A stretch of 64,000 bases of DNA from Nostoc sp. NMS9 (GTDB taxonomy: Bacteria; Cyanobacteriota; Cyanobacteriia; Cyanobacteriales; Nostocaceae), in NCBI RefSeq assembly GCF_017114995.1, contig NZ_JABXKL010000069.1, forward strand, positions 24,979-88,978. Direction: 5' to 3'. The first letter of the stretch is position 1. Each line of letters opens with the position of its first letter. The notes beneath the pieces are model-generated. The model worked only from the letters and a program-made list of their open reading frames with translations, did no database searches and had not been told where the DNA came from. This document shows positions 27,567-36,868 of this stretch, one piece after another. A program made the position numbers and the translations under genes.

Positions 27567-28168
27567 TCACCCTTCCCGCACCATCCAAACCAACATTCCC
27601 AATAGTATTTGCACTGGTGGAACGGGATAATCATTCAAATCAATACTCAGTGTTTGCCCTTGTAATTTTAAAAATCGCCAAGCTGTACCACTGCTGACGC
27701 TGCCATAAATTGTCTGAATCGGTATATTATTGGTTTCATTAAATTTTTGTGCGGCAATCATTTCTGCTGCACATTGCCCTAAACCAGGTTTTAAATCACC
27801 TTTTTTCGCTTCAATAATCACGATCGCAGGAGCTTCAATAAATATTTGTTCGGGTGAGCGGCTAATTAAAAAATCACATACTCCACTTAAGCCTAGTTCC
27901 GATGCCACGGTAAAATCTTCACCAGAAAAAAAGCTGACTTTGCGCTCCAGAATTTTCCGAACTTCTACGAGTATTGGACTAATAATTAACTCTGAGCGAG
28001 CTTTTTCTGAACCAGTTGCTGTTGCTAGTGGTAGTCCTTCACTTAGTGCTTCTTTGAGGTAAAGACTAGGTTCTATAGACTGCGTTTCGGGTAAAACCGT
28101 CCATTTTCAACCGTAGTTAAGTTAAAATCGCGTTTTACTTTTGACAGCGAGAAGTCACCATAAGACAT
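27567..28168 (-). pseudogene. Nuclease-fold-like hypothetical gene with one frameshift
   Basis: The N-terminal frame starts at ATG 28168 (MSYGDFSLSKVKRDFNLTTV) and meets a stop at about 28072. The following frame continues from there (SLYLKEALSEGLPLATATGS, RSELIISPILVEVRKILERK) into the open frame 27567-27908 (DFLISRSPEQIFIEAPAIVIIEAKKGDLKPGLGQCAAEM). The order matches intact cyanobacterial proteins I recall, so a single frameshift near 28080-28100 broke it. The P-(x)-IVIIEAKKGD segment resembles the E-x-K core of PD-(D/E)xK nucleases; this is inference. Confidence 0.6.
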
Positions 28169-28253
28169 TATAAATATGATCAAATATTAATCTATAAGTA
28201 TTGATCCTATCGCGTTTATAGGTGTTTTGTTGGGAATGGAATCAACAAGAGCG

Positions 28254-28330
28254 ATCGCCTTGTCCAAATACTAGTGCTAACGAGGCCGCGATCGCTCTTT
28301 CTTACCAAGAAGTCGATAGAGTTCAGGGTA
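28254..28330 (+). pseudogene. Fragment of an LpxB-like gene
   Basis: About 75 bp encode CPNTSANEAAIALSYQEVDR, which parallels CSNASGKEAAIALSYPEVDR of the intact LpxB-like gene at 32975-34246 (DNA positions about 33106-33182), with most bases identical. There is no start, stop or longer homology on either side. It is a small duplicated remnant. Confidence 0.6.
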
Positions 28331-28515
28331 ATGCGATGGCGTAACCGCCCGCTGTAGGCGATCGCAACTCCTTGATTAAGCATATTTATGGCAATTTCCT
28401 TGTTTTAATCCAGAATTCAGGTATTAGACCTCTTACATAAATCACAAATAAGCACCACACGCGCGCTTTGGCGGGGTGGGGTATCTGTTGCAAACATTTT
28501 TTGAATTTGTATAAT

Positions 28516-29817
28516 TTATCGTATAGGTAATTCAATCACAAACTCTGTACCTTCACCTTGTGTTGAATGGCAACTTAGCTTGCCGCAATGATTGTTAACT
28601 ACAATTTGGTAAGCAATAGATAAACCTAGTCCTGTTCCTTTACCAATGACTTTTGTAGTGTAGAAAGCATCGAATATCTTTGTCCGGTTTGCTTCGCTGA
28701 TTCCTGAGCCATTGTCTGCAATTCTGAGAAGAACTCGCTCTCCAATTGCTTCAGTTTTAATCCAAATCATCCCAATATGTCTAAAGTTTTCATCAAAATA
28801 TTGATTTTTTTGGATTTCTTCAATTGCATCGATCGCATTGCCAATCAAATTCATAAAAACTTGATTGAGTTCGCCTGGATAGCACTCAATAAGTGGTAAT
28901 TCTCCATATTCTTTGATTAATTTAATTGCTGGACGATGAGCATTTGATTTAAGTCGATGTCCAAGTATGAGTAGCGTAGTTTCTAAACCTTCATGCAGGT
29001 TAGCCAGTTTTTTCCCTGCTTCTCCGTGTCGAGAGAATTTATTCAACGATGACACAATTTCTGTAACGCGATCTGTACCTAGTTGCATAGATTGAATAAT
29101 TTTGGATAAATCATTTAACAAATAATTTATATCTTTTGTTTTAATAACATTTTGAATTTCAGTTGGTGGATCGGGCAGATACTTTTGATATAGTTTGAGT
29201 AAATTAACAACCTCTTGGAAATACTCTTCAATAAAATTTAAGTTGCCAGCAATAAAATTGATGGGATTATTTACTTCATGGGCAATTCCTGCTGTCATTT
29301 GACCCAAGGTTGCTACCTTTTCTGCTTGAATCAGTTGGGTTTGAATCTGTTGTAATTCGGCGTTTTTGGCAGTCAAGGTTTTCGTCAAATTTCTCAGTTT
29401 CAGTTGATGCTCTATTCGCACCAATACCTCTTCATACTGAAAAGGTTTAGTAATATAATCTACGGCTCCCAATCGCAATCCTTTAACCTTATCAGCAGTA
29501 TCTGAAAGAGCAGTCATAAAAATGACCGGAATATCCTGGACACGAGGATTGCTTTCACTTTTTAAGTATTTACAAGTTTCAAACCCATCGATACCCGGCA
29601 TCATGATATCAAGCAAGATTAAATCAGGTAAATTATCATTGTCTAATCTCTGAATGGCTTTTTCACCACTGCGAGCTGCCCAAACTTCAAAGCTAGACTG
29701 ATCCAAAAAGCTCGATAAAACTTGTAAGTTGGCAGGGTTATCGTCAACGACTAAAATAATTCCTCTGCTAGGATCGCTATTTAGGGAATTTTTTTGATCG
29801 CCTATCGTTGCTGTCAT
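28516..29817 (-). CDS. Response regulator-histidine kinase hybrid (REC-HisKA-HATPase)
   Basis: 433 residues. An N-terminal receiver domain (about 20-140) has the acidic pair DD in ILVVDDNPAN, the phosphoacceptor Asp70 (DLILLDIMMPG), Thr in FMTA and Lys in YITKPF. A coiled linker (about 140-170) leads to the phosphorylatable His180 in MTAGIAHEVNNPINFIAGNL. The HATPase domain has the N box NLIGNAIDAI, the G1 box DNGSGI and G2 GKGTGLGLS. No membrane span, so it is cytoplasmic. The layout REC-kinase is common in cyanobacteria. It is transcribed after the sensor kinase 29928-32348 with a 110-bp gap, so the two probably form a phosphorelay: the membrane kinase could signal to this REC domain. Confidence 0.93.
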   Translation of the reverse strand: MTATIGDQKNSLNSDPSRGIILVVDDNPANLQVLSSFLDQSSFEVWAARSGEKAIQRLDNDNLPDLILLDIMMPGIDGFETCKYLKSESNPRVQDIPVIFMTALSDTADKVKGLRLGAVDYITKPFQYEEVLVRIEHQLKLRNLTKTLTAKNAELQQIQTQLIQAEKVATLGQMTAGIAHEVNNPINFIAGNLNFIEEYFQEVVNLLKLYQKYLPDPPTEIQNVIKTKDINYLLNDLSKIIQSMQLGTDRVTEIVSSLNKFSRHGEAGKKLANLHEGLETTLLILGHRLKSNAHRPAIKLIKEYGELPLIECYPGELNQVFMNLIGNAIDAIEEIQKNQYFDENFRHIGMIWIKTEAIGERVLLRIADNGSGISEANRTKIFDAFYTTKVIGKGTGLGLSIAYQIVVNNHCGKLSCHSTQGEGTEFVIELPIR

Positions 29818-29927
29818 AATATTTTTACCCTATATTGATTCACATTGCTTCTTTGCGAGACGTCAAAGGCGAAGACTCCAAATTCAAAATTCAGACATTA
29901 CAATCCCCATAAATAAATTTAGGGAAA

Positions 29928-32348
29928 TTAATCCTTTTCTTTTTCGGTCAAAAACTTGAGGATTAAATCTTCATCAAACTGCCTCGCTAACTGTCGCAAT
30001 TGGTTAGCAAAGAGAGCGAATTTTGTGTCTGTCTCCTCTAGTTTATCTGCCCATTTGAGAATGTCATTGAAGTTACCTTTACTGGCTAAATTCATCAGTT
30101 CCCGCAATACATCAGGGGAAGGAGGAGTCAATTTATCTGATGAACTATCAAGTGTTGTAGCCGAAGAGTTGATTTTTTGTTCCTCAGACTGCTGGTAAAT
30201 CCATGCCAAACCTAAATGGCACTCTAATTGACGCAGTAATTCATCTGCCTGTACAGGCTTGCTCAAAAAGGTGTCACCTCCTGCTTGCAGACTGCGATGT
30301 TGGTCGGCTTCAAAGACACTAGCGGAAGAGACGATAATCTTGACATCGTGGATATCTGGGGTATGACGCAGGTGTTTAATCAATTCAAACCCATCCATTT
30401 CTGGCATCAGCAAATCTGTAATCACCAAGTCTGGTTTAAGGGCGATCGCTTTTTCAAAACCTTCTTTACCGTTGCTGGCTTCAACCACATTGAAACCCAA
30501 TGGTTGCAATAAGTTTGTAATTACTGTGCGATTCTCCCAGCGATCGTCCACCATCAGGATGGTGCGGGAACTACCTGCAAAGCCAATGATTTGTCCCTGG
30601 GATGCAGCCATAGCAGACTGTACCCATTCGCTGGCTTCGGCGATCGCAATTTCAAACCAGAAAGTACTACCCTGACCGATCTCACTTTTAACCTGAATAT
30701 CGCTACCCATCATCTGCACCAACTGCCGAGTAATAGCTAAACCCAGCCCTGTCCCTTCTATCTGATGCTTTTTCTCACCTACTTGTTCAAATGGCAAAAA
30801 AATGTTGCCCAATTGGGTTGGAGTTATGCCAATTCCTGTGTCTTTTACACTAAAGTGAATGCGATATTTCTCTGTCTGCCCATCAGCAGGAAGTTGATCG
30901 ATTACCTCAACCTTGAAGCTAACCTTACCCTCATCAGTAAATTTAATGGCATTTCCCAGCAGATTCAAGAGAACCTGACGTAACCTTTTGACATCAACAT
31001 GAACCCCTGTGGGTAAGTTGCTTGCGGGTTCATAGACAAATAAAATGCCTTTTTGTTCTGCCCGAATCTGGCAAATTTCCCCAATTCCCTGTAAAAAAGA
31101 TGGAAAATGCACATCTTGAGGATGCAGTTCCAGTTTTCGCGCTTCAATTTTGGAAAGATCCAAAATGTCATTAATTAAAGTCAGCAGATGAGAGCCACAC
31201 TGTTCAATGATGTTTACATGATATTGCTCTGGCTCCGGCAAACCTTGAGAACGCAGCAAAATTTGAGCACAACCCAAAATACCATTCAAGGGCGTTCGCA
31301 GTTCATGGCTCATGTTGGCTAAAAATTCGCTCTTAGCCCGGTTTGCGGTATCAGCCGCTGCTTTAGATTTTTTCAGTTGAGCTTGTTCAAAGGCTTGTAC
31401 CTGCCACAAGACAGCGATCATCGTCACTGTCAATCCACCTACAATTAGGGCGATCAGATCGAGGAATTGTAGCCGAGATTCAATATTTTGGCGCGGAATT
31501 ACCAAAGCTACAGACCAATTAACTTCTCGCAACGGCATATAAGCAACATACTTTTTGGTGCCGTCAATTTCCATCAACTGAATTCCCTGTTGTTTGTTTA
31601 CCATCTGCTGCGCGATCGCATTTAAATTACGATCTGAAATTTTCAGCAGGCTGGGTGCGGGTTTTTCTACAGTTGACATTAAGGTTGAGTTGGGATGGAC
31701 GATCGCTTCTCCTTGGGAATTGAGGGCGAATGCATAGCTGTTATTGCCGTAGCGCAACGAGTTGACCACCTTAGCAATGCCATCGACTTTAACATTGCCG
31801 TTGAAAACCCCAATCGGTGAACGATTGGTAGGAGAATTTGACCAGATTGGAGTGGCGATCGCAATTAAAGGAATGCCTGTGGAACGACTGATAAAGGGAT
31901 CAGAAATGTTGCTTTTTCCGGCTAGTGCTTTTTGAAAGTAGTCTCGATCCTTAATATTCTTATTTGACCGACCAACCTTAGTATTAAAATATGAACCATC
32001 CGGGGTAGCTATTAGGAAAAAGAAAAATTCATCGATCCGCTCAACTTCTGACTTTAAATAGGGTTCTGTGATAGACCAGTCTAAGGAGCGTACAGTTGAA
32101 GTATAAGCAAGGGTTTGCACCTCTACTTTGCGGACATGCAACCACTCCTCAATTTCATCAACCCCTATTTTTACCTCTAAAAAAGCTTTTCCTCTCAAGT
32201 CTTCTAGCGTTATTTTCCGAGCAGCCTGATAGCTAAAATAAGCAGAAATACTCACAATCAGAGTAGTGCCGCCGAGAATAAATCGGATTAGCAAATTGCG
32301 TGAGGAATACATTTTAGTGTCAGATGGGCTGTAGTTGCCTTTTATCAC
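29928..32348 (-). CDS. Membrane hybrid sensor histidine kinase (Cache-HisKA-HATPase-REC)
   Basis: 806 residues from GTG 32348; ATG 32312 is an alternative. Membrane spans at about 17-42 and 297-316 flank a periplasmic Cache-type sensor domain, which contains YFQKALAGKSNISDPFISRSTGIPLIAIATPI and a second half with IDGTKKYVAYMPL. The kinase core has His348 (FLANMSHELRTPLNGILG), the N box LNLLGNAIKFT, the G1 box DTGIGI and the G2 box GTGLGLAI. A receiver domain follows, with Asp645 in PDLVITDLLMPEMDG. A C-terminal helical region of about 80 residues may interact with partners. It senses an unknown small ligand and lies upstream of a REC-kinase gene in the same direction. Confidence 0.93.
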   Translation of the reverse strand: MIKGNYSPSDTKMYSSRNLLIRFILGGTTLIVSISAYFSYQAARKITLEDLRGKAFLEVKIGVDEIEEWLHVRKVEVQTLAYTSTVRSLDWSITEPYLKSEVERIDEFFFFLIATPDGSYFNTKVGRSNKNIKDRDYFQKALAGKSNISDPFISRSTGIPLIAIATPIWSNSPTNRSPIGVFNGNVKVDGIAKVVNSLRYGNNSYAFALNSQGEAIVHPNSTLMSTVEKPAPSLLKISDRNLNAIAQQMVNKQQGIQLMEIDGTKKYVAYMPLREVNWSVALVIPRQNIESRLQFLDLIALIVGGLTVTMIAVLWQVQAFEQAQLKKSKAAADTANRAKSEFLANMSHELRTPLNGILGCAQILLRSQGLPEPEQYHVNIIEQCGSHLLTLINDILDLSKIEARKLELHPQDVHFPSFLQGIGEICQIRAEQKGILFVYEPASNLPTGVHVDVKRLRQVLLNLLGNAIKFTDEGKVSFKVEVIDQLPADGQTEKYRIHFSVKDTGIGITPTQLGNIFLPFEQVGEKKHQIEGTGLGLAITRQLVQMMGSDIQVKSEIGQGSTFWFEIAIAEASEWVQSAMAASQGQIIGFAGSSRTILMVDDRWENRTVITNLLQPLGFNVVEASNGKEGFEKAIALKPDLVITDLLMPEMDGFELIKHLRHTPDIHDVKIIVSSASVFEADQHRSLQAGGDTFLSKPVQADELLRQLECHLGLAWIYQQSEEQKINSSATTLDSSSDKLTPPSPDVLRELMNLASKGNFNDILKWADKLEETDTKFALFANQLRQLARQFDEDLILKFLTEKEKD

Positions 32349-32425
32349 AGGGTTTACCCTCTAAACAATGGGTTTGGTAAGCAAAAAAAAGGGCTATATT
32401 TTAGATTGCCCAAAAAATTATTAAT

Positions 32426-32460
32426 AATCGCAGCTATGATTGTTATCCATAGCTGCGATT
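32426..32460. repeat. Isolated 13-bp perfect hairpin
   Basis: AATCGCAGCTATG (32426-32438) and CATAGCTGCGATT (32448-32460) form a perfect stem with a 9-base loop. On the minus strand the stem is followed by ATTATTAATAATTTTTT, a terminator-like tail, although no minus-strand gene lies upstream. It may end an unannotated small transcript. Confidence 0.5.
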
Positions 32461-32732
32461 GTCAACACCCTAAACTTTGCTAACCATCTTTTAAAGACCT
32501 GTATTGAGAAGGACGTATAGGCTTACCACCGGGTAAGTTCAAAAATATACATTTTATAGAAAATATAATAATCAACTTTATTGCTATATTTTCCTTGATA
32601 AAGTAGACAATATTACTGATATTTAAGTATCTGAAAATGGTCAATTTTTATCCATTAAAACAGGTATTGAAAATCAAAAATTCTGGATTATTTGGTAACA
32701 TCAACTAAAGGCACGTGAAAGCCAATAGTTGT

Positions 32733-32838
32733 TATATAGCGGTTATCGTTTACGTGAGATACACCCGTAGGGGCACGGCATGTTCCCTACATATTGGGAT
32801 ATAACGTTGTACCGCATCTGAATGGGAAACACTATATA
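32733..32838. mobile_element. Short MITE copy (about 106 bp)
   Basis: Starts TATATAGCGGTTATCG and ends with the inverted GGGAAACACTATATA; inside are GTAGGGGCACGGCA and GGTACAACGTTATA-type sequences on the opposite strand. It is the same family as 17310-17613 but lacks the inner GGTGTCAACTTAA element. Confidence 0.7.
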
Positions 32839-32974
32839 GGTGACAGTGGAGGCGATTAAATGACTGCCGACTCTATGCAAAATCAATGTGAAACAGGTTA
32901 TCAAATCTCACTAACAAGCTACAGTATATACCTATAACATAAGAACAAATTAGGTAATATTTGCCTTTTGACTA

Positions 32975-34246
32975 ATGACTCAAGTAGATATTCTTATCCT
33001 TTCAAATGGCCCAGGTGAAGTAACAACCTGGGTGCGTCCAGTAGTAAAGGCGTTGCGGAAAGAATTAGGGGATGATCGTTCTTTAGCGAGGATTTCTGTG
33101 GTATTATCGCCTTGCTCAAATGCCAGTGGTAAAGAAGCTGCGATCGCTCTTTCTTACCCAGAAGTAGATAGAGTTCAGGGAGCAGAACATTTTTGGCAAT
33201 TTTTGCTTTGGGGCAAAACATTTGAAAATTGGGATTGGAGAAGTCGCGGTGTTATTGTTTTTTTGGGCGGCGATCAAATTTTTCCAGTGATTATAGGCAA
33301 AAAGCTCGGATATCGCACAGTTGTTTACGCCGAATGGGAAGCTCGTTGGCATAACTGGATTGATCGCTTTGGAATCATGAAACCCGAAGTTGCAGCCGGT
33401 ATCCCCCAAAAATATTCTCACAAATTCACTGTTGTCGGTGATTTGATGCTAGAAGCACAAGAACAAGTAAGCACTCCTTACTCCCTACTCTCTACTCCCC
33501 ACTCCCCGATCATTGGTTTACTCCCTGGTTCAAAAGCAGCAAAATTAGCTCAAGGAGTACCATTAACTCTAGTTATTGCCGAATACCTTCATGCAAAAAG
33601 ACCGCAAACCAGATTTGTGATTCCTGTAGCCCCAACTTTGGATTTACAAACTTTAGCTAGTTTTGCCGATCCCCAAAAGAACTCTATGGCTGAAACCTTT
33701 GGCTTTGGCGGTGCTTCCTTAATTGTCCCAGAGGATGCCAAAGGCAAGGCATTGCTCAAAACAGCAACGGGCTTAATTGTGGAACTGTGGCAAGAAAACC
33801 CTGCATATCACTTATTATCCCAGTGCTGCATCTGCTTAACTACGGTGGGGGCAAACACTGCTGAACTCGGTGCTTTAGGAGTGCCAATGATTGTTTTGCT
33901 ACCAACGCAGCAACTTGACGCTATGCGTTCTTGGGATGGTTTACCTGGATTGTTGGCAAATCTGCCAGTAGTCGGTACGCCCTTTGCTAAGGTGATTAAT
34001 TGGTCATTTCTGAGATTTGTGAGACATAAAGGTTTATTAGCATGGCCAAATATCTGGGCACAGGAAGAGATTGTGCCAGAACTTATGGGTAAACTTCAAC
34101 CGCAAGAAGTTGGGGAAATGGTTTTAGACTTTTTGGCAAATCCAGAAAAATTGGATGATATGCGCGCTAAACTCCGTAATATTCGTGGTGAAAGCGGTGC
34201 AGCCCAGAAGATAGCACAGATTGTTGGTGAGGAAATTGGGAAGTAG
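32975..34246 (+). CDS. Lipid-A-disaccharide synthase-like protein (LpxB family)
   Basis: 423 residues. The N-terminal DILILSNGPGEVTTWVRPVVKAL and the RGVIVFLGGDQIFPVIIGKKLGYRTVVYAEWEARW block are characteristic of the cyanobacterial LpxB-related branch. The C-terminal half has GLLPGSKAAKLAQGVPLTL and TTVGANTAELGALGVPMIVLLPT, the donor-binding GT-B features of family GT19. E. coli LpxB joins UDP-diacylglucosamine to lipid X. Cyanobacteria lack canonical Kdo-lipid A, so the exact reaction here is uncertain. Residues about 166-178 (STPYSLLSTPHSP) are encoded by a CTCCCTACTC heptamer-type repeat (about 33469-33508) inserted in frame. Confidence 0.8.
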   Translation: MTQVDILILSNGPGEVTTWVRPVVKALRKELGDDRSLARISVVLSPCSNASGKEAAIALSYPEVDRVQGAEHFWQFLLWGKTFENWDWRSRGVIVFLGGDQIFPVIIGKKLGYRTVVYAEWEARWHNWIDRFGIMKPEVAAGIPQKYSHKFTVVGDLMLEAQEQVSTPYSLLSTPHSPIIGLLPGSKAAKLAQGVPLTLVIAEYLHAKRPQTRFVIPVAPTLDLQTLASFADPQKNSMAETFGFGGASLIVPEDAKGKALLKTATGLIVELWQENPAYHLLSQCCICLTTVGANTAELGALGVPMIVLLPTQQLDAMRSWDGLPGLLANLPVVGTPFAKVINWSFLRFVRHKGLLAWPNIWAQEEIVPELMGKLQPQEVGEMVLDFLANPEKLDDMRAKLRNIRGESGAAQKIAQIVGEEIGK

Positions 34247-34297
34247 GGAGAGATGAGGGAGTAATGGGAGCAATATCTACCTCATTTTTACTCTGGC

Positions 34298-34684
34298 TTA
34301 ATCCGAAGATTCTCCATCCCTGCGCCCAAGTTCATAAATGCCAGCACCCATACAGGCTAATATACCTGTACTAATTCCCCAACTCTCACCTAAACTAATT
34401 TCCAGAACCCAGTTACATAAAGTGCCGACTACCAAAAAAGGCACAATGCTAAACAGTGAGGCGTAGAAAGCATTTTGGGATTCTCTGGCTTTACGAGTCT
34501 TTTCAAATTCTGACTGGCTGGTGTAAAGCGATCGCTCGGCAAAGTTAAACCAGCGATTGAGTTGCTCGATTACCCATTCATTGACTTTGGAAAAACCTAG
34601 ATATAGCGCCAATGACCACAAACTCGCTCCAGCGATCGCGATCGTGTCTAACTCAAAACGGAAAGGCAAAATTTCAGTCAGCAT
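34298..34684 (-). CDS. Conserved-looking membrane protein, 128 aa
   Basis: Three membrane spans: about residues 12-30 (LDTIAIAGASLWSLALYLGF), 76-94 (YASLFSIVPFLVVGTLCNW) and 102-118 (GISTGILACMGAGIYEL). A charged middle segment (RWFNFAERSLYTSQSEFEKTRKARESQ) is likely cytoplasmic. No enzymatic motif. It faces the LpxB-like gene tail to tail. Function unknown. Confidence 0.6.
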   Translation of the reverse strand: MLTEILPFRFELDTIAIAGASLWSLALYLGFSKVNEWVIEQLNRWFNFAERSLYTSQSEFEKTRKARESQNAFYASLFSIVPFLVVGTLCNWVLEISLGESWGISTGILACMGAGIYELGRRDGESSD

Positions 34685-34918
34685 TGCTTGGGGTTAGTCC
34701 TGCAAAGAGTCAACTTTAGCTGTGAGTAGATGCTAAATAAACCTCTTGTGCAATTTTAAGCATAAAGGTTAACAAGATTTCAACTACTTGGTAAATCTCC
34801 CCCTTCTTAGCTTGTTTACACCCATTCTCTATCTAAATGTATCCAAAAATACCCCACATTTAAGTCCAAGCTACAACAGTTTTTCTTTTTCTATATAAGC
34901 TAGTACCTACAAACCACA

Positions 34919-34952
34919 AACCCCTTGAAACCATTAAATTTCAAGGGGTTTA
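34919..34952 (-). terminator. Hairpin downstream of tRNA-Phe
   Basis: AACCCCTTGAAA and TTTCAAGGGGTT (34919-34930 and 34941-34952) form a 12-bp perfect stem with a 10-base loop (CCATTAAATT), just beyond the 3' end of the tRNA on its strand. No long T-run follows, so the termination role is probable, not certain. Confidence 0.55.
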
Positions 34953-34958
34953 AGATAG

Positions 34959-35031
<73 letters not shown>

Positions 35032-35105
35032 TTTTGCTTTTGTGAGCCACGATTAATCAATGTAGCAAAGATAAAAGAATATAGCAAGTCTTTGGAGAAA
35101 AATAG

Positions 35106-35987
35106 TTATGCAGCTTTCAAACTGAACTTAAACCCGATGAAAACGGCTACAAATAGTAGAAATTGGACAAGAACAATACTTGGTCCAGAAGCCAGGTTGA
35201 AAATACCTGAGACAATGATGCCAGCAATGCTGCTGATGGAACCAACTATCACCGACATGATTAGAAAGCGGCTAAAGTGGTGACTCATCAGTTTGGCGGT
35301 GGAGGCGGGAATGACCAAAAAGGCGTTCACCAGTAAAACACCGACAGCTTTAATTGCGACAGCAACGGCGAGTGAAAGCAAGACCACAAAGGCGTAGCGG
35401 TACAATTGGACGGGAACGCCTTGAACTTGGGCAACATCGGGGTTAAGGGTCAATAAAATTTGCTGTCGCAGAGTTGATAGTAAAAATATGCTACCTCCCA
35501 CAAGGACTAGCAGTGTCAAAATTAAATCTGTGGTGTCGATCGCTAGAATATCCCCGAACAGCACAGCCATCAAGTTGCCACGATATCCTTTAATTAGGCT
35601 CGTGAGAATTAAACCGATCGCTAATGCCCCAGATAGCACTATGCTAAGTATGCTATCGCTAGCTAAGTCGGTTTTGTCGATAAAGTAGAGGACAATAACC
35701 CCAAAAACTAAAGTAAAAGGTAACAGCATCCAAGTAGGATTTATTTGTAGCAGCACACCTAATGCCACACCTACTAATGCTGCATGACCAACCGCGTGAC
35801 TGAAAAATGACAACTGGCGCAAGGTGACAAAACTACCCAACATCCCGCCAAGTATTCCCATCAAAGCAGCACCGACGATCGCACGCTGTATTGAGGCAAG
35901 TTGTAACAACTCTAGCAAGTCATTACTACTAGCGATCGCTAGCCAAGTTATCTGACAATCATTGAAGAAATCTATAATTACTGGCAT
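35106..35987 (-). CDS. znuB: Zinc/manganese ABC transporter permease
   Basis: 293 residues with about eight to nine membrane spans. The ABC-3 family signature is present: MGILGGMLGSFVTLRQLSFFSHAVGHAALVGVALG, and later FVVLLSLAVAVAIKAVGVLLVNAFLVIPASTAKL, the cytoplasmic coupling and metal-path helices. It forms the inner-membrane channel for Zn2+ (or Mn2+). It is the last gene of a minus-strand cluster znuA (36869-37906), znuC (36028-36804), znuB. Within ABC-3 transporters zinc and manganese cannot be separated by sequence alone; the binding-protein features and the Zur-like box favour zinc. Confidence 0.9.
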   Translation of the reverse strand: MPVIIDFFNDCQITWLAIASSNDLLELLQLASIQRAIVGAALMGILGGMLGSFVTLRQLSFFSHAVGHAALVGVALGVLLQINPTWMLLPFTLVFGVIVLYFIDKTDLASDSILSIVLSGALAIGLILTSLIKGYRGNLMAVLFGDILAIDTTDLILTLLVLVGGSIFLLSTLRQQILLTLNPDVAQVQGVPVQLYRYAFVVLLSLAVAVAIKAVGVLLVNAFLVIPASTAKLMSHHFSRFLIMSVIVGSISSIAGIIVSGIFNLASGPSIVLVQFLLFVAVFIGFKFSLKAA

Positions 35988-36027
35988 TTTTCATTCTTTA
36001 ATTACGAATTATGAATTACGAATTCTT

Positions 36028-36804
36028 TTAATGTTGGTGCTGGTAGCGGCTGAAACCTGGGCCATAGGTTGCTAACAGGTTTTGCGGTGAAAGGGCAATT
36101 TCTGGCTTACCAGTACAAACAATGCTTTGGTTCAGGCAAAGCACGCGATCGCAATGCCGATTTACCATATCAATATCGTGAGAAACTTGTAATACTGTCC
36201 AACCTTCCTCTCGCTTTAATTCATTTAACAGAGCGTAAAAATCTGCTGTACCCTGCACATCAACACCAGCAAAGGCTTCATCTAGTACCAAGAGTTTCCG
36301 AGGTATTACCAAACAATAAGCCAATAAAACCCGTTTGAGTTGACCGCCACTAAGAGTACCAATAGCTTGATGCTGTAAATGATAAGCATCAGTTCGCCGT
36401 AAAGCTTCTGTTACTGCTGCCGATTTTTCCCGATCTTGTCTCCACAACTTGGAAAAAAATGAATTCTTTTTTTTCCCTTCCTTAGTCCATCCCAGTCCTA
36501 CTAATTCGCTGACAGAAATAGGAAAGCTGCGGTCAAAAATGAAGTTTTGCGGCATATAGCCCAACGTGTAGCGTAAATGCCCCAATCTGGAAATTGGACG
36601 ACCCAAGATTTCAATCGTTCCAGCACTTCGAGGTATCAAATCTAAAACCGCTTTTACCAGGGTACTTTTACCAGCACCATTGGGGCCAACAATGGCTGTA
36701 TCTGTTCCTGGTAATAATTCAAAGGAAACATCTCCAACAGCTAGATAGCTGCCTTGATAGACAGTTAATCCTTCTACTTTCAAAATAGGAATGTCATTAG
36801 TCAT
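36028..36804 (-). CDS. znuC: Zinc/manganese ABC transporter ATP-binding protein
   Basis: 258 residues with all ABC motifs: Walker A GPNGAGKST (residues about 39-47), the Q loop in LGYMPQNF, the signature LSGGQLKRVLLA, Walker B LLVLDEAFAGVD and the H-loop histidine in VLQVSHDI. It is a cytoplasmic ATPase driving ZnuB. It is 40 bp upstream of znuB and separated from znuA by a TTAGTCATTGG tandem repeat (36805-36862). Confidence 0.93.
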   Translation of the reverse strand: MTNDIPILKVEGLTVYQGSYLAVGDVSFELLPGTDTAIVGPNGAGKSTLVKAVLDLIPRSAGTIEILGRPISRLGHLRYTLGYMPQNFIFDRSFPISVSELVGLGWTKEGKKKNSFFSKLWRQDREKSAAVTEALRRTDAYHLQHQAIGTLSGGQLKRVLLAYCLVIPRKLLVLDEAFAGVDVQGTADFYALLNELKREEGWTVLQVSHDIDMVNRHCDRVLCLNQSIVCTGKPEIALSPQNLLATYGPGFSRYQHQH

Positions 36805-36862
36805 TGGTCATTGGTCATTAGTCATTGGTCATTAGTCATTGGTCATTTGCAAAGGACAAATG
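36805..36862. repeat. Tandem heptamer repeat between znuA and znuC
   Basis: About seven copies of GGTCATT/AGTCATT, followed by the inverse AAATGACTAAT, can fold into a hairpin. This short tandem repeat separates two genes of one operon and may alter mRNA stability between them. Confidence 0.8.
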
Positions 36863-36868
36863 ACTAAT

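Larger units (their letters stand above)
32349..32974. other. Intergenic region between divergent genes
   Basis: No gene. Carries an isolated strong hairpin (32426-32460) and a short MITE copy (32733-32838), plus the promoters of the sensor kinase and of the LpxB-like gene. Confidence 0.6.
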
